A stretch of 64,000 nt of DNA from assembly GCA_937120495.1 (NCBI GenBank), contig CAKZJW010000004.1, positions 1-64,000 of the forward strand. Reading direction: 5' to 3'. A model generated the notes under the pieces. That model worked only from the letters and a program-made list of their open reading frames with translations, ran no database searches and was not told the DNA's origin. The stretch is from an uncultured Oligoflexia bacterium. GTDB taxonomy: Bacteria > Bdellovibrionota > Bacteriovoracia > Bacteriovoracales > Bacteriovoracaceae. Shown piece after piece: positions 43,750 through 52,570 of this stretch. Within the stretch, counting starts at the first letter, position 1; each line of letters opens with the position of its first letter. The position numbers were made by a program, and so were the translations under genes.

Positions 43750-44343
43750 GTGATTCAACTTCCTTCTAATATTCAAAGCTCTGTAATGAGTTTTTCAAAA
43801 CTTCCTGGTGTTGGTGAAAAAACGGCACTTAGACAAGTTATGGCCATGACTAAGTGGAATATGGAAGAGCTTTCCGACTTTTCTAAAGCAATTAACTCTC
43901 TTATGAATTTAAAATTTTGTAATGAGTGTGGAATGTTTTGCGAAGAAAACTTATGTGAAATTTGTTTAAGAGAAGAAAGAAAAAATGTTCAAACAATTTG
44001 TGTTGTTGAAAATATAAATGACCTTATGGCCATTGAAAAAAGCAATACCTTTAGTGGTCTTTACCATATTTTGGGTGGTGTTTTAAACCCACTCGCAGGA
44101 ATTGGTCCAACACAATTAAATATTGATAAATTAGTAGATAGAGTTAAAAGAATTGAAATTAAAACGCTTGTTCTTGCAATAAACCCTTCCGTTGAAGGCG
44201 ATGCTACTTGTGCATATCTTAAACAGCTCATGCCAGAGGTAACAGTTGAAAGAATTGGTTTTGGTATACCAATCGGTGGAAGCTTAGAATTTTTAGATCC
44301 ACTTACAATTTCAAAAGCTTTAGAGAATAGGAAAATGCTTTAA
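43750..44343 (+). CDS. recR: recombination protein RecR
   Basis: 197 residues from GTG at 43750, directly after the ybaB stop. The helix-hairpin-helix SKLPGVGEKTALRQVMAM, the four-cysteine zinc finger (CNECGMFCEENLCEIC), and the Toprim domain (ICVVENINDLMAIE, INPSVEGDATCAYL) are in order. RecR works with RecO/RecF in gap repair by loading RecA. Its stop overlaps the next start (TAATG). Confidence 0.96.
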   Translation: MIQLPSNIQSSVMSFSKLPGVGEKTALRQVMAMTKWNMEELSDFSKAINSLMNLKFCNECGMFCEENLCEICLREERKNVQTICVVENINDLMAIEKSNTFSGLYHILGGVLNPLAGIGPTQLNIDKLVDRVKRIEIKTLVLAINPSVEGDATCAYLKQLMPEVTVERIGFGIPIGGSLEFLDPLTISKALENRKML

Positions 44344-44810
44344 TGAATTTACAAAACCTAGTTTCTAAATATTTTAATGAAAAATGTGATTTAGATTTTC
44401 AAAATACTTTGTTGGTTCGCTCAGATGGAATAGTAGTTTTTTCTTCTGATGATATAAAGAATGAAGCTGCCTCTATAGGGGCATTGATTGGCGGAGTGTG
44501 GCAAGGAGCAAGTGCGTTACATTCTTTTGTTTCTGATAACAGTGAATTAGAGGAATATCGTTTAGCATTTGATAAGTCAGATGGTGGTATTTATATAATG
44601 CCAATTTTAATAAATGATAAAGAGTACTACTTGGGTACTTTGTATAGAAAAACGTTTAATCCTGCTCTGTTAAAAAGAAATTTTAGAGTTTTAAAACAAC
44701 AATTAAAAGAGTATATACAATCAAACTTTAGCGGCTTTACAAGCAATAGAGAGGAGTATCTTTTTACAGATATTTCTGACGAGGAAATGGATCGTCTCTT
44801 TGCTCTTTAA
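44343..44810 (+). CDS. roadblock/LC7-like protein, candidate MglB partner
   Basis: 155 residues, soluble. The core reads TLLVRSDGIVVFSSDDIKNE, IGALIGGVWQGASALHSF and YIMPILINDKEYYLGTLYR, which fits the roadblock/LC7 fold of MglB-type proteins that act as activators of small GTPases. A C-terminal extension is charged and ends in DRLFAL. It lies 22 bases before mglA and overlaps recR, so it is positioned as the GTPase-activating partner of MglA. The family match is moderate. Confidence 0.65.
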   Translation: MNLQNLVSKYFNEKCDLDFQNTLLVRSDGIVVFSSDDIKNEAASIGALIGGVWQGASALHSFVSDNSELEEYRLAFDKSDGGIYIMPILINDKEYYLGTLYRKTFNPALLKRNFRVLKQQLKEYIQSNFSGFTSNREEYLFTDISDEEMDRLFAL

Positions 44811-44832
44811 GCTTTTTGCAAAAAGGAAATGA

Positions 44833-45426
44833 ATGTCTTTTGTAAATTATCACACAAAGGAAATTAACTGTAAGATAGTTTATTACGGTCCTGGCCTTGG
44901 TGGTAAAACGACAAATATTCAACACGTCTATCAAAGAACAGCATCTGGAGCAAAAGGCCAGATGGTGACGTTAAATACAGAAAATGAAAGAACTTTGTTT
45001 TTTGATTTTCTTCCACTTGATCTCGGTCAAATTCGTGGATACAAAACACGTTTTCATTTATACACAGTTCCTGGACAGGTTTTTTATGAAGCAAGTAGAA
45101 AACTTATTCTAAGAGGCGTGGATGGAATTGTTTTTGTTGCCGACTCACAAGTTGAGAAAATGGAAGACAATATTGAAAGTTTAAATGGATTAAAAAAGAA
45201 TTTAGAAGAACAAGGGTATGACTTTGAAAAAGTACCTTTAGTTTTTCAATGGAATAAGAGAGATCTACCAAACACAATCGCAACACAAGACTTAGAAAGA
45301 AAACTAAATGAACATGATCTACCAGCTTTTGAAGCAACAGCCGTAAAAGGTGAGGGTGTCTTTGAAACTTTAAAGATGATTAGTAAATTAGTTCTTTTGA
45401 ATATTAAGGGTGGACTGGACAATTGA
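44833..45426 (+). CDS. mglA: MglA-type small GTPase
   Basis: 197 residues. Ras-like GTPase that sets cell polarity and controls surface motility in myxobacteria and prey invasion in Bdellovibrio. The P-loop is [10 protein letters not shown] (19-28), the switch 2 region is [12 protein letters not shown] and the guanine-specificity motif is NKRD. The glycine-rich P-loop with LGG and the [16 protein letters not shown] segment are characteristic of MglA. It follows the roadblock-like gene, forming a probable MglBA module. Confidence 0.93.
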   Translation: MSFVNYHTKEINCKIVYYGPGLGGKTTNIQHVYQRTASGAKGQMVTLNTENERTLFFDFLPLDLGQIRGYKTRFHLYTVPGQVFYEASRKLILRGVDGIVFVADSQVEKMEDNIESLNGLKKNLEEQGYDFEKVPLVFQWNKRDLPNTIATQDLERKLNEHDLPAFEATAVKGEGVFETLKMISKLVLLNIKGGLDN

Positions 45427-45438
45427 GAGAGGAGGCTT

Positions 45439-45858
45439 ATGAAGCTTACAAAAAAACAATTAGCGCAGATTAAAGACAAGATTCAAGCAGAGAGAGAGAG
45501 AGTATTAACAAAGCTTGGAATTGATGAAGAAATGTTTACCATCAAAAGTGAAGAGAGATCAGATGAAGTTGATCAGGCAACTGCAGACTATCAGCGTTCT
45601 CAAATGCTTAGATTTAGAAATAGAGATGTATTTTATTCAAAGAAACTAAAGCAAGCTTTAGAAAAAATGAATGAAGGTGAATACGGATGTTGTGAGGAGT
45701 GCGATGAAACTATAAGTTTTAAGCGTCTTTGGGCAAGACCAACTGCCGACCTATGTATCTCATGTAAAGATGAAGCAGAAAAAGAAGAGTCTTCAAATAT
45801 AGTAGGGAGACAATCAAAGTCTCTTGGTAAACAAGTAGATATGGTAAAAACTGTTTAG
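45439..45858 (+). CDS. dksA: DksA/TraR-family zinc-finger protein
   Basis: 139 residues with an N-terminal coiled coil and a C-terminal four-cysteine zinc finger (YGCCEECDETI and DLCISCKDEAE). This is the layout of DksA, which enters the RNA polymerase secondary channel and works with ppGpp. An AGGAGG ribosome-binding site precedes the ATG. The tip DxxDxA motif of true DksA is represented by DEVDQATAD. It may be a DksA paralogue; short spacing links it to mglA and mtnP. Confidence 0.82.
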   Translation: MKLTKKQLAQIKDKIQAERERVLTKLGIDEEMFTIKSEERSDEVDQATADYQRSQMLRFRNRDVFYSKKLKQALEKMNEGEYGCCEECDETISFKRLWARPTADLCISCKDEAEKEESSNIVGRQSKSLGKQVDMVKTV

Positions 45859-45865
45859 GTAAATA

Positions 45866-46705
45866 ATGACAAAACTAGCTGTAATTGGCGGAAGTGGAAT
45901 TTATAATATTGAAGGTGTTTCTGTCGTTGAGGAAATCAGCGTTGATACGCCTTATGGTAAGCCAAGTGGAAATGTTTTAAAATTATCAGTTGATGGTAAT
46001 GAGTTTTACTTTGTTCCAAGACATGGAAAAGGCCACCATATTTCACCTTCTGAAATCAATTACAGAGCAAATATTTACGCATTAAAAACTTTAGGTGTCG
46101 ACACGGTTGTAAGTATTTCAGCTGTTGGTTCTCTTAAAGAAGAGCATGCTCCAGGTGACTTTGTTCTTGTTAATCAATTTATCGACTGGACCAAAGGCCT
46201 TAGAAAAAGAACATTTTTTGAACAGGGAGTTGTTGGTCATGTGAGTGTCGCTCATCCTGTAAATCTAGACCTTAGATCTAGAATTGAAGAATGTTTAAAA
46301 AGAACTGATGTTCCTTTTAGATTAGGTGGATCATATCTTTGTATAGAAGGGCCACAATTTTCAACTCAAGCTGAATCAAATATTTATAGATCTTTTGGTG
46401 CAGATGTTATCGGTATGACAAATGTGCCAGAGGCATTCTTGGCCAAAGAGGCTGGGATGGCGTATTCAACTGTTGCAATGGTTACTGATTACGATTGTTG
46501 GAAGGCTGAGCATTGTACGGTAGAGGAAATAATGAGAGTTATGGGTGATAATTATAAATCAGCTCAAAAGCTAATCTTAGAAATGGTTCCTGATCTTTGT
46601 AAAACACCAATTGAATTTGAAGCAGAGAATAAATATGCAGTTGTTACAAATCCAGAAATAATTAATTCATCTCAAAATGAAATAATTCAAACACTTTTAA
46701 ATTAA
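45866..46705 (+). CDS. mtnP: 5'-methylthioadenosine phosphorylase
   Basis: 279 residues, typical of the MTAP/PNP family. It cleaves methylthioadenosine with phosphate to adenine and methylthioribose-1-phosphate in methionine salvage. The N-terminus AVIGGSGIYNIEGV, the phosphate loop FVPRHGKGHH, and GPQFSTQAESNIYRSFGADV then IGMTNVPE are family motifs. The stop codon shares a base with the rsmH start (TAATG), so it leads directly into the division cluster. Confidence 0.92.
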   Translation: MTKLAVIGGSGIYNIEGVSVVEEISVDTPYGKPSGNVLKLSVDGNEFYFVPRHGKGHHISPSEINYRANIYALKTLGVDTVVSISAVGSLKEEHAPGDFVLVNQFIDWTKGLRKRTFFEQGVVGHVSVAHPVNLDLRSRIEECLKRTDVPFRLGGSYLCIEGPQFSTQAESNIYRSFGADVIGMTNVPEAFLAKEAGMAYSTVAMVTDYDCWKAEHCTVEEIMRVMGDNYKSAQKLILEMVPDLCKTPIEFEAENKYAVVTNPEIINSSQNEIIQTLLN

Positions 46706-47631
46706 TGTCTAAAAATTACGGAAAACATTATTCAGTTATGTATAAAGAGTGTCTTGATGCTCTGACTTTAAATGATTCATCATCAGAAATCTTTGCTGAT
46801 ATGACTTTTGGAGCTGGGGGGCATACTTTTGGTCTTGCGAACAGTTCTGATAAAGCTCAAGTTTACTCAACAGACCAAGATCCGGATGCAATTAAAAATG
46901 GAAATGAAAGAATAAAAGAAAACTCCTTAGAGGGAAAAGTTCATCTAATTAAAACAAATTATACTGATTTTCCTCAATGGGTTGAGCAGAATAAGCCTGA
47001 ATTAAAATTTCAAGGTATATTAATGGACCTTGGCGTTTCATCACATCAATTTGATACTTTTGATAGAGGATTCTCGTTTAGAGAGGATGCTCCTCTTGAT
47101 ATGAGAATGGATTATGAAAATGATGAGATTGAAACAGCGGCTGATATTTTAAATAATTATGATGAAGAAGATATAGCAAATTTAATCTTCAAATACGGAG
47201 AAGAGAGACTTTCTAGAAGAATTGCAGCAGAAATTGTTTCAAGAAGAGCTGAAAATCCGATTTCTAGGACAAAAGAGCTAGAAGATATCTGTTTTCATGC
47301 TTATCCAAAGAAAATGAGATTCGGAAAAACTCATCCAGCAACAAGAACTTTTCAAGCTCTAAGAATCGCTGTTAACGCTGAATTAGAAGTGCTTGAGAAT
47401 ACTATACAAAAACTCTTTGATATTTTAGATGTCGGTGGAACCTTAGTAATTATTAGTTTTCATTCTCTTGAAGACAGAATTGTTAAGCATAAATTTAAAG
47501 AAATTTTTCAAACTGATAAAAATATTGCTAAAATATTAACTAAGAAACCACTTTTGCCATCAGAAGAAGAAATTTCTGAAAATAAAAGGTCTAGAAGTGC
47601 TAAGTTGAGAGTTATTCAAAAAATTTCTTAA
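46705..47631 (+). CDS. rsmH: 16S rRNA (cytosine-1402-N4) methyltransferase
   Basis: 308 residues. SAM-dependent methyltransferase also called MraW. It has YGKHYSVMYKECLDAL, FADMTFGAGGHT (SAM loop), MDLGVSSHQFD, RGFSFREDAPLDMRMDYE and the C-terminal SFHSLEDRIVKHKFKE. It opens the dcw cluster as in many bacteria; the usual preceding mraZ gene is replaced here by mtnP. Confidence 0.97.
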   Translation: MSKNYGKHYSVMYKECLDALTLNDSSSEIFADMTFGAGGHTFGLANSSDKAQVYSTDQDPDAIKNGNERIKENSLEGKVHLIKTNYTDFPQWVEQNKPELKFQGILMDLGVSSHQFDTFDRGFSFREDAPLDMRMDYENDEIETAADILNNYDEEDIANLIFKYGEERLSRRIAAEIVSRRAENPISRTKELEDICFHAYPKKMRFGKTHPATRTFQALRIAVNAELEVLENTIQKLFDILDVGGTLVIISFHSLEDRIVKHKFKEIFQTDKNIAKILTKKPLLPSEEEISENKRSRSAKLRVIQKIS

Positions 47632-47672
47632 CTATTATCTTTTAACTTATTGTAACGCCATGGAGGGTTGTT

Positions 47673-48002
47673 ATGACTACAAGAAGAACAAAGTCTCGTC
47701 GTTCGAAAAAAGAGCACTTTCTTAAGGCTTTTTTAAATAAATACGTATTAACTTCTCAAACATTTCCATTAATCTGTGTGTTAGCGACACTAGGTGTGAT
47801 GTTCGTTCTTATTAGAATGAAAGGACTAGAGCAAGATTATCGATTTAGTGATCTTTCTAAAAAAATAAAAATTGAAGAAACTGAAAATAAAGAATTAAAG
47901 GCTGAGAGAGCTAGAATGCTTTCAATAAAAAACCTTAAAGGTTTTGCAAGAAAATATAAATTAAAAGAACCAAACGAAAAGCATATTATAATCATCCCGT
48001 AG
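47673..48002 (+). CDS. ftsL: cell division protein FtsL
   Basis: 109 residues. A basic cytoplasmic N-terminus (TTRRTKSRRSKK), one membrane helix (about 33-54), and a periplasmic coiled coil (SDLSKKIKIEETENKELKAE) match FtsL. FtsL joins FtsB and FtsQ and activates FtsWI. GGAGGG precedes the start. The identification comes mostly from topology and from its place between rsmH and ftsI, since FtsL sequences diverge strongly. Confidence 0.82.
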   Translation: MTTRRTKSRRSKKEHFLKAFLNKYVLTSQTFPLICVLATLGVMFVLIRMKGLEQDYRFSDLSKKIKIEETENKELKAERARMLSIKNLKGFARKYKLKEPNEKHIIIIP

Positions 48003-48014
48003 AATAGAAAGCTT

Positions 48015-49916
48015 ATGAAAAATAAAATTAGAATTGTATTTGTTGGAGTAAGTCTTTTGTTCTTAGCTGTTATTTTTCGTGCAGCTCAGGTTCAAATCCT
48101 TAACCGTCACAAATTAATTACATACTCAAATAGCCAGGTTAAAAGAGAAGTTAAGAGTTATCCTCAACGTGGTCATATTTTAGACCGCAACGGCTCACCT
48201 CTGGCAATTAATATCAAAAGCTATGACCTCTTTACTTATCCAAAAGGTGGAGATGAAACTCTTAGAAGATTAGAGCAATTGGAAAAAATTGTTCCTCAGC
48301 TTAATTTTCCCAAGCTCAAGAGATCAGCAGTTAAAAGAAAAGGAAAGTTTACTTGGCTTGGTAGAAAAGTTGCTATCAATGAGCAACAATTAGAACTTTT
48401 AAAAAGCATGAAAGATATAACTGTTAGAAAGCAGATGAGTAGACTCTATCCAAATCATGAATTACTGGCTCAGACTCTTGGGTTTGTTGGGATTGATAAT
48501 GATGGGCTATCAGGAATAGAATATTCTTTTAATGAGAAGCTTAAAGGAAAGGCTGTAATTGAAAGATACAGTAAAGATGCTAAGGGAAGAAAAATAAAAT
48601 ATAAGCAAGTCTCTGTTCCTGGTAAGTCACAAGACCTTCAGTTGAGTATTGATAAGGATATTCAAGCGTCTTTAGAAACATTTTTAAAAGAGGGTGTTGA
48701 AAAATTCGAAGGTGAGAGTGGTGGAGCAGCAGTAATGGATGCTGAAACTGGTGAAATATGGGCAATGGCAAATTATCCAACATTTGATCCAAATGATATT
48801 AAGAAAACTAAACTTCATCAAAGAAGAATGTCTTTTGTTTCAGATCAATTTGAACCAGGGTCAACGTTCAAGACTCTAACAATTGCATCAGCTTTAGAAA
48901 ATAATATCGTAAAAATAGATACGAATTATTATTGCGAAAGAGGACGCTACTTAGTGGGGAATCACTACATAAAAGAATCCGACAATAAACATGCTTATGA
49001 ATGGTTATCTGTTGAAGATATATTGAGATATAGTTCAAATATTGGAACAACAAAGATTGCCTTTGATCTGACATATCCAAATCTTAGAAAAACATTAAAG
49101 AAATTTAAAATAGGGATGAAAACAGGAATTGAACTTCCTGGCGAAGCAAAGGGTAGTTTGGACTCTAGAGTAAATATTACTCCATTAAGATTAAGTAATA
49201 TTAGTTTTGGCCAAGGTGTAGCGACAACTGGAATGCAGATGCTAGCGGCTTATGCTTCTATTGCAAATGATGGTAAATATGTTAAGCCAACACTAATCAA
49301 AGTAACAGATAAAACAAAAGTAAAAAAAGATAGAATAATTTCTAAATCGACAGCAAGGACTCTTCAGAAAATGTTAGTCAAAGCAGTTGAAGAGGGAACT
49401 GGTTCAAGGGCAATTGTTCCTCACTTTGTTATTGCAGGTAAAACAAGTACGGCTCAGGCCGTGGGCAAAAAAGGTGGATATCACGGTTATAATGCGGGCT
49501 TTATAGGCTTCCCATTAAATGTTGGAAAGAAATTTGTCGTATCAGCTTATGTAAAAAAACCTAAAAAAGCTTATTATGGAAACACTGTTGCAGCACCTAT
49601 TGTTCAAAAAGTAATTAAAAGTATTCTCTATAAGAGAAAAGAATATAACCAGCTTGCAAAGGTTAAAGTAAGAACGGGAAGATCTATTGATAAAGTTCGC
49701 ATTAAACAATCCTCTAAAAGAAGAGTTGTAAAAGGAAAGGTTCCAAATCTTTTAGGTCTTGATAAAAATAGTGCTTTTAATCTTCTAGATAGAACAAAAA
49801 TAAAGTATTCATATAGGGGCTTTGGTGTCGTTTCAAAGCAGTTTCCAGCAGCTGGAGAGCCGCTTACTAAGGGGACTCTGGTTAAGCTACAGTTTAAAGC
49901 ACCAGCATATGACTAA
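48015..49916 (+). CDS. ftsI: peptidoglycan transpeptidase FtsI (PBP3) with PASTA domain
   Basis: 633 residues. One N-terminal membrane helix, the pedestal domain (RGHILDRNGSPLAINI), and the transpeptidase domain with STFK (nucleophile S283), SSN (340-342) and a third motif read as KTS (476-478) instead of the usual KTG. A C-terminal PASTA domain (about 577-633, VPNLLGLDKNSAFNLLDRTK) is added, as in SpoVD-type proteins. It cross-links septal peptidoglycan with FtsW. The last codons overlap the murE start. Confidence 0.95.
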   Translation: MKNKIRIVFVGVSLLFLAVIFRAAQVQILNRHKLITYSNSQVKREVKSYPQRGHILDRNGSPLAINIKSYDLFTYPKGGDETLRRLEQLEKIVPQLNFPKLKRSAVKRKGKFTWLGRKVAINEQQLELLKSMKDITVRKQMSRLYPNHELLAQTLGFVGIDNDGLSGIEYSFNEKLKGKAVIERYSKDAKGRKIKYKQVSVPGKSQDLQLSIDKDIQASLETFLKEGVEKFEGESGGAAVMDAETGEIWAMANYPTFDPNDIKKTKLHQRRMSFVSDQFEPGSTFKTLTIASALENNIVKIDTNYYCERGRYLVGNHYIKESDNKHAYEWLSVEDILRYSSNIGTTKIAFDLTYPNLRKTLKKFKIGMKTGIELPGEAKGSLDSRVNITPLRLSNISFGQGVATTGMQMLAAYASIANDGKYVKPTLIKVTDKTKVKKDRIISKSTARTLQKMLVKAVEEGTGSRAIVPHFVIAGKTSTAQAVGKKGGYHGYNAGFIGFPLNVGKKFVVSAYVKKPKKAYYGNTVAAPIVQKVIKSILYKRKEYNQLAKVKVRTGRSIDKVRIKQSSKRRVVKGKVPNLLGLDKNSAFNLLDRTKIKYSYRGFGVVSKQFPAAGEPLTKGTLVKLQFKAPAYD

Positions 49917-51186
49917 GTTAAATCTTCAATGGAAAACATCTGAATGTAATAAAAATTCCATTCTTTTTTATTACTTTCCAGCATCAACAAAAAAAAGAAT
50001 TGATGAGTTTAAGCAAAGACTATCTGAAACTGAATTTCATAAATGTTATATAAATATTGAGATTGAACCAATTGATAAAGTTGTTTGTATAAAAACTAAA
50101 ACCTTTTTTGATAAACAAAAAGAACTCTCAGATAATATCTATCCTATAAATGCAAAAAACATAATAGGTGTCACAGGCACCAATGGTAAAACAACGACAG
50201 TTGATATCATGAGACAATTACTTGTTTTAAAAAATAAAGAAGTTTTAAGTATTGGAACATTAGGTGTTTGGAAAAATGATAAAAAAGTCGAAGACTTTTC
50301 TTTAACAACTCCGAATTATATAGATATAAGAAAGTCTCTTTACCGTTACAAAACCGAGTTTGCACTTTTTGAAGTTTCAAGCCATGCACTTATGCAAGAG
50401 AGATTTAATGGGCTTAAATTTGACTCTAGTGCTTGGACAAGTTTTTCTCAAGATCACTTGGACTTTCATGGAACAATGAGTGAATACTTTGAAGCAAAAT
50501 TAAAAATTTTAGACATAACAAAGAAAAATTGCTTTATATCGAAAGAAGATATGGGTTTGTTTGATGCTGTGAAAAATGAAAAACTTAAATTCATAGAGCC
50601 AATAGAGAATGTAAACCATAACTATTTTTCCATTTCATATAATAAGAAAAATCTTTCTCTCGCAACGTCTGTATTAAATGACTTTAATGTTGGGATTTCA
50701 AAAGATGATTATCATTCTTTAAAAGAAACACCTGGTCGCTTTAATATAATTAAAAAAGGTGAAACTACAGTTATTATAGACTTTGCGCACACACCAGATG
50801 CACTACTAAATATTGGAAGAGAATTGAAAAAAACTTATCCGAGCGTTATAACTGTTATGGGATGTGGTGGAGATCGCGATAGAGAAAAAAGATCACTTAT
50901 GGCAAAAGCTTGTGAAGAATTTTCTGAAAAAGTTTTTGTTACATCAGATAATCCAAGAACTGAAAATCCATTACAAATAATCGATGATATTGTTTTAGGA
51001 TTTAAGTCAAAAAATTATGAATGTGTTGAAGATAGAGCTTTAGCAATTAAAAAAGCAATTGAAGAAAACCATGGAAAAATTATTTTAGTGGCTGGAAAGG
51101 GTCATGAAAAATATATAGATCAAGCTGGTCAGAAGAGATACTATAGCGATGAAGATGAAGTTAAAAAGGTATTAAATGCTTTATAG
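49909..51186 (+). CDS. murE: UDP-MurNAc-tripeptide synthetase, meso-DAP type
   Basis: 425 residues from ATG at 49909, which overlaps the ftsI stop; the frame extends 29 codons upstream without need. The ATP loop is GVTGTNGKTTT and the specificity motif DNPR (TSDNPRTENP) marks addition of meso-diaminopimelate. The N-terminal UDP-binding domain before the P-loop is only about 85 residues and lacks a clear DSR motif, shorter than usual. It overlaps murF by 11 bases. It acts in the cytoplasm in lipid II precursor synthesis. Confidence 0.93.
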   Translation: MTKLNLQWKTSECNKNSILFYYFPASTKKRIDEFKQRLSETEFHKCYINIEIEPIDKVVCIKTKTFFDKQKELSDNIYPINAKNIIGVTGTNGKTTTVDIMRQLLVLKNKEVLSIGTLGVWKNDKKVEDFSLTTPNYIDIRKSLYRYKTEFALFEVSSHALMQERFNGLKFDSSAWTSFSQDHLDFHGTMSEYFEAKLKILDITKKNCFISKEDMGLFDAVKNEKLKFIEPIENVNHNYFSISYNKKNLSLATSVLNDFNVGISKDDYHSLKETPGRFNIIKKGETTVIIDFAHTPDALLNIGRELKKTYPSVITVMGCGGDRDREKRSLMAKACEEFSEKVFVTSDNPRTENPLQIIDDIVLGFKSKNYECVEDRALAIKKAIEENHGKIILVAGKGHEKYIDQAGQKRYYSDEDEVKKVLNAL

Positions 51187-52549
51187 TGAAGACATAAAAA
51201 AATGTGAATCTTTTGTTGATCTCATTGGTGAAATTGAGCCAAATTACAAGCTTGATATCTCTACTGATTCTAGAAGTATAAACCCTGGACAAACGTTTCT
51301 AGCAATTACTGGTGAGAAATTTAATGCCATGAATTTTTTAAATTCGATTGTAGATAAAAAAGTAAAGCTTGTTATCTACACTGACACATCTGAAAACAAT
51401 CAAATTGTTGAAAAATATAAAAATGATTTTGTTTTTATTAAAACAAAAAATTCTATTCTCTTTTTACAAGAGATCACAAGGATTCTTAGTGATCGTTTTC
51501 AAGATAATGGTGGAAAGTTAATTGCGATATCTGGCTCTAACGGTAAAACAACAACTAAAGAGATGCTTTATCATCTTTTAAAAACAGTCCACCCAGAGAC
51601 TATTTGTACTCAAAAAAACAATAATAACCATATTGGTGTACCACTTACGCTTTTACAAATTACATCAAAAACTAAATATGCAATTGTTGAACTAGGATCA
51701 AATCATCCAGGGGAAATTGAAACTCTCTGTAATATTGTAAATCCTAAGTACGGTGTAACAACTAATATTGGTGATACTCATTTAGAATTTTTTGAAAATA
51801 GAGAAAACGTTTTTAAAGAAGAGGGCTATCTATATTATGCTGTAAAAAACTGTGGAAAAGAAAAGAATTTATTTTTTCAAAATATTGATGATGAATTTCT
51901 ACAAACTCTAGACCGAGAGGATTTTGTTTCAACATATGGATTATGTCCTAGTGATGACCAGTTTTTTATTGATAAAGAGAAATTATTAATTAAGAATAAT
52001 TCACATGAATATACACTCAATAATCGGTTTATTACTGGGAAGCACAATTTTTATAATCTTTGCCTTGCTTTTGTCGTGGCCAAAAGTCTTGATCCAGCTA
52101 ACACGCAAAAATTTATTTCGTCTTGTGAAAACTTCAAGCCCACAGCAAATAGATCTGAGTGGATTGTAAAAGATAATTCCAAAATATTCTTAGATGCCTA
52201 TAATGCAAACCCAAGTTCAATGAGAGCAGCTATTGATGGATTTCTAGATGTTGCAGGTAAGGATTATTGTCTGATCATTGGTGATATGAATGAATTAGGC
52301 CGTGGAGCGTCAAAGTACCATGCCGATTTGGCTACAGAGCTTCGTGGAAGAGGAATTAAAAATATCTATTTTGTTGGGCGTCATGCAAACGATTTTCAAT
52401 CTGGATATAGCGATGCAAAAGTTTATTCAACAGCAAAAGAGCTTAAGAGTGAATTTTTAAAATCAATTCTAAATAACTATAAATACATCTTTATTAAAGG
52501 CAGCCGGTCTTTACAACTTGAGTCAATCTTAGATATAACTTTACATTAG
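51176..52549 (+). CDS. murF: UDP-MurNAc-pentapeptide synthetase (D-Ala-D-Ala adding)
   Basis: 457 residues. The N-terminal DSRSINPGQTFLAITGEKF is the UDP-binding domain, the P-loop is ISGSNGKTTTKEML, QKNNNNHIGVP and VELGSNHPGEIE are MurF signatures, and DAYNANPSSMRAAIDGF is the C-terminal D-Ala-D-Ala region. It adds D-Ala-D-Ala to complete the pentapeptide. No ddl gene for making D-Ala-D-Ala is present in this cluster. Confidence 0.96.
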   Translation: MLYSEDIKKCESFVDLIGEIEPNYKLDISTDSRSINPGQTFLAITGEKFNAMNFLNSIVDKKVKLVIYTDTSENNQIVEKYKNDFVFIKTKNSILFLQEITRILSDRFQDNGGKLIAISGSNGKTTTKEMLYHLLKTVHPETICTQKNNNNHIGVPLTLLQITSKTKYAIVELGSNHPGEIETLCNIVNPKYGVTTNIGDTHLEFFENRENVFKEEGYLYYAVKNCGKEKNLFFQNIDDEFLQTLDREDFVSTYGLCPSDDQFFIDKEKLLIKNNSHEYTLNNRFITGKHNFYNLCLAFVVAKSLDPANTQKFISSCENFKPTANRSEWIVKDNSKIFLDAYNANPSSMRAAIDGFLDVAGKDYCLIIGDMNELGRGASKYHADLATELRGRGIKNIYFVGRHANDFQSGYSDAKVYSTAKELKSEFLKSILNNYKYIFIKGSRSLQLESILDITLH

Positions 52550-52570
52550 AAAAACTAAGGCAAAAAACTA

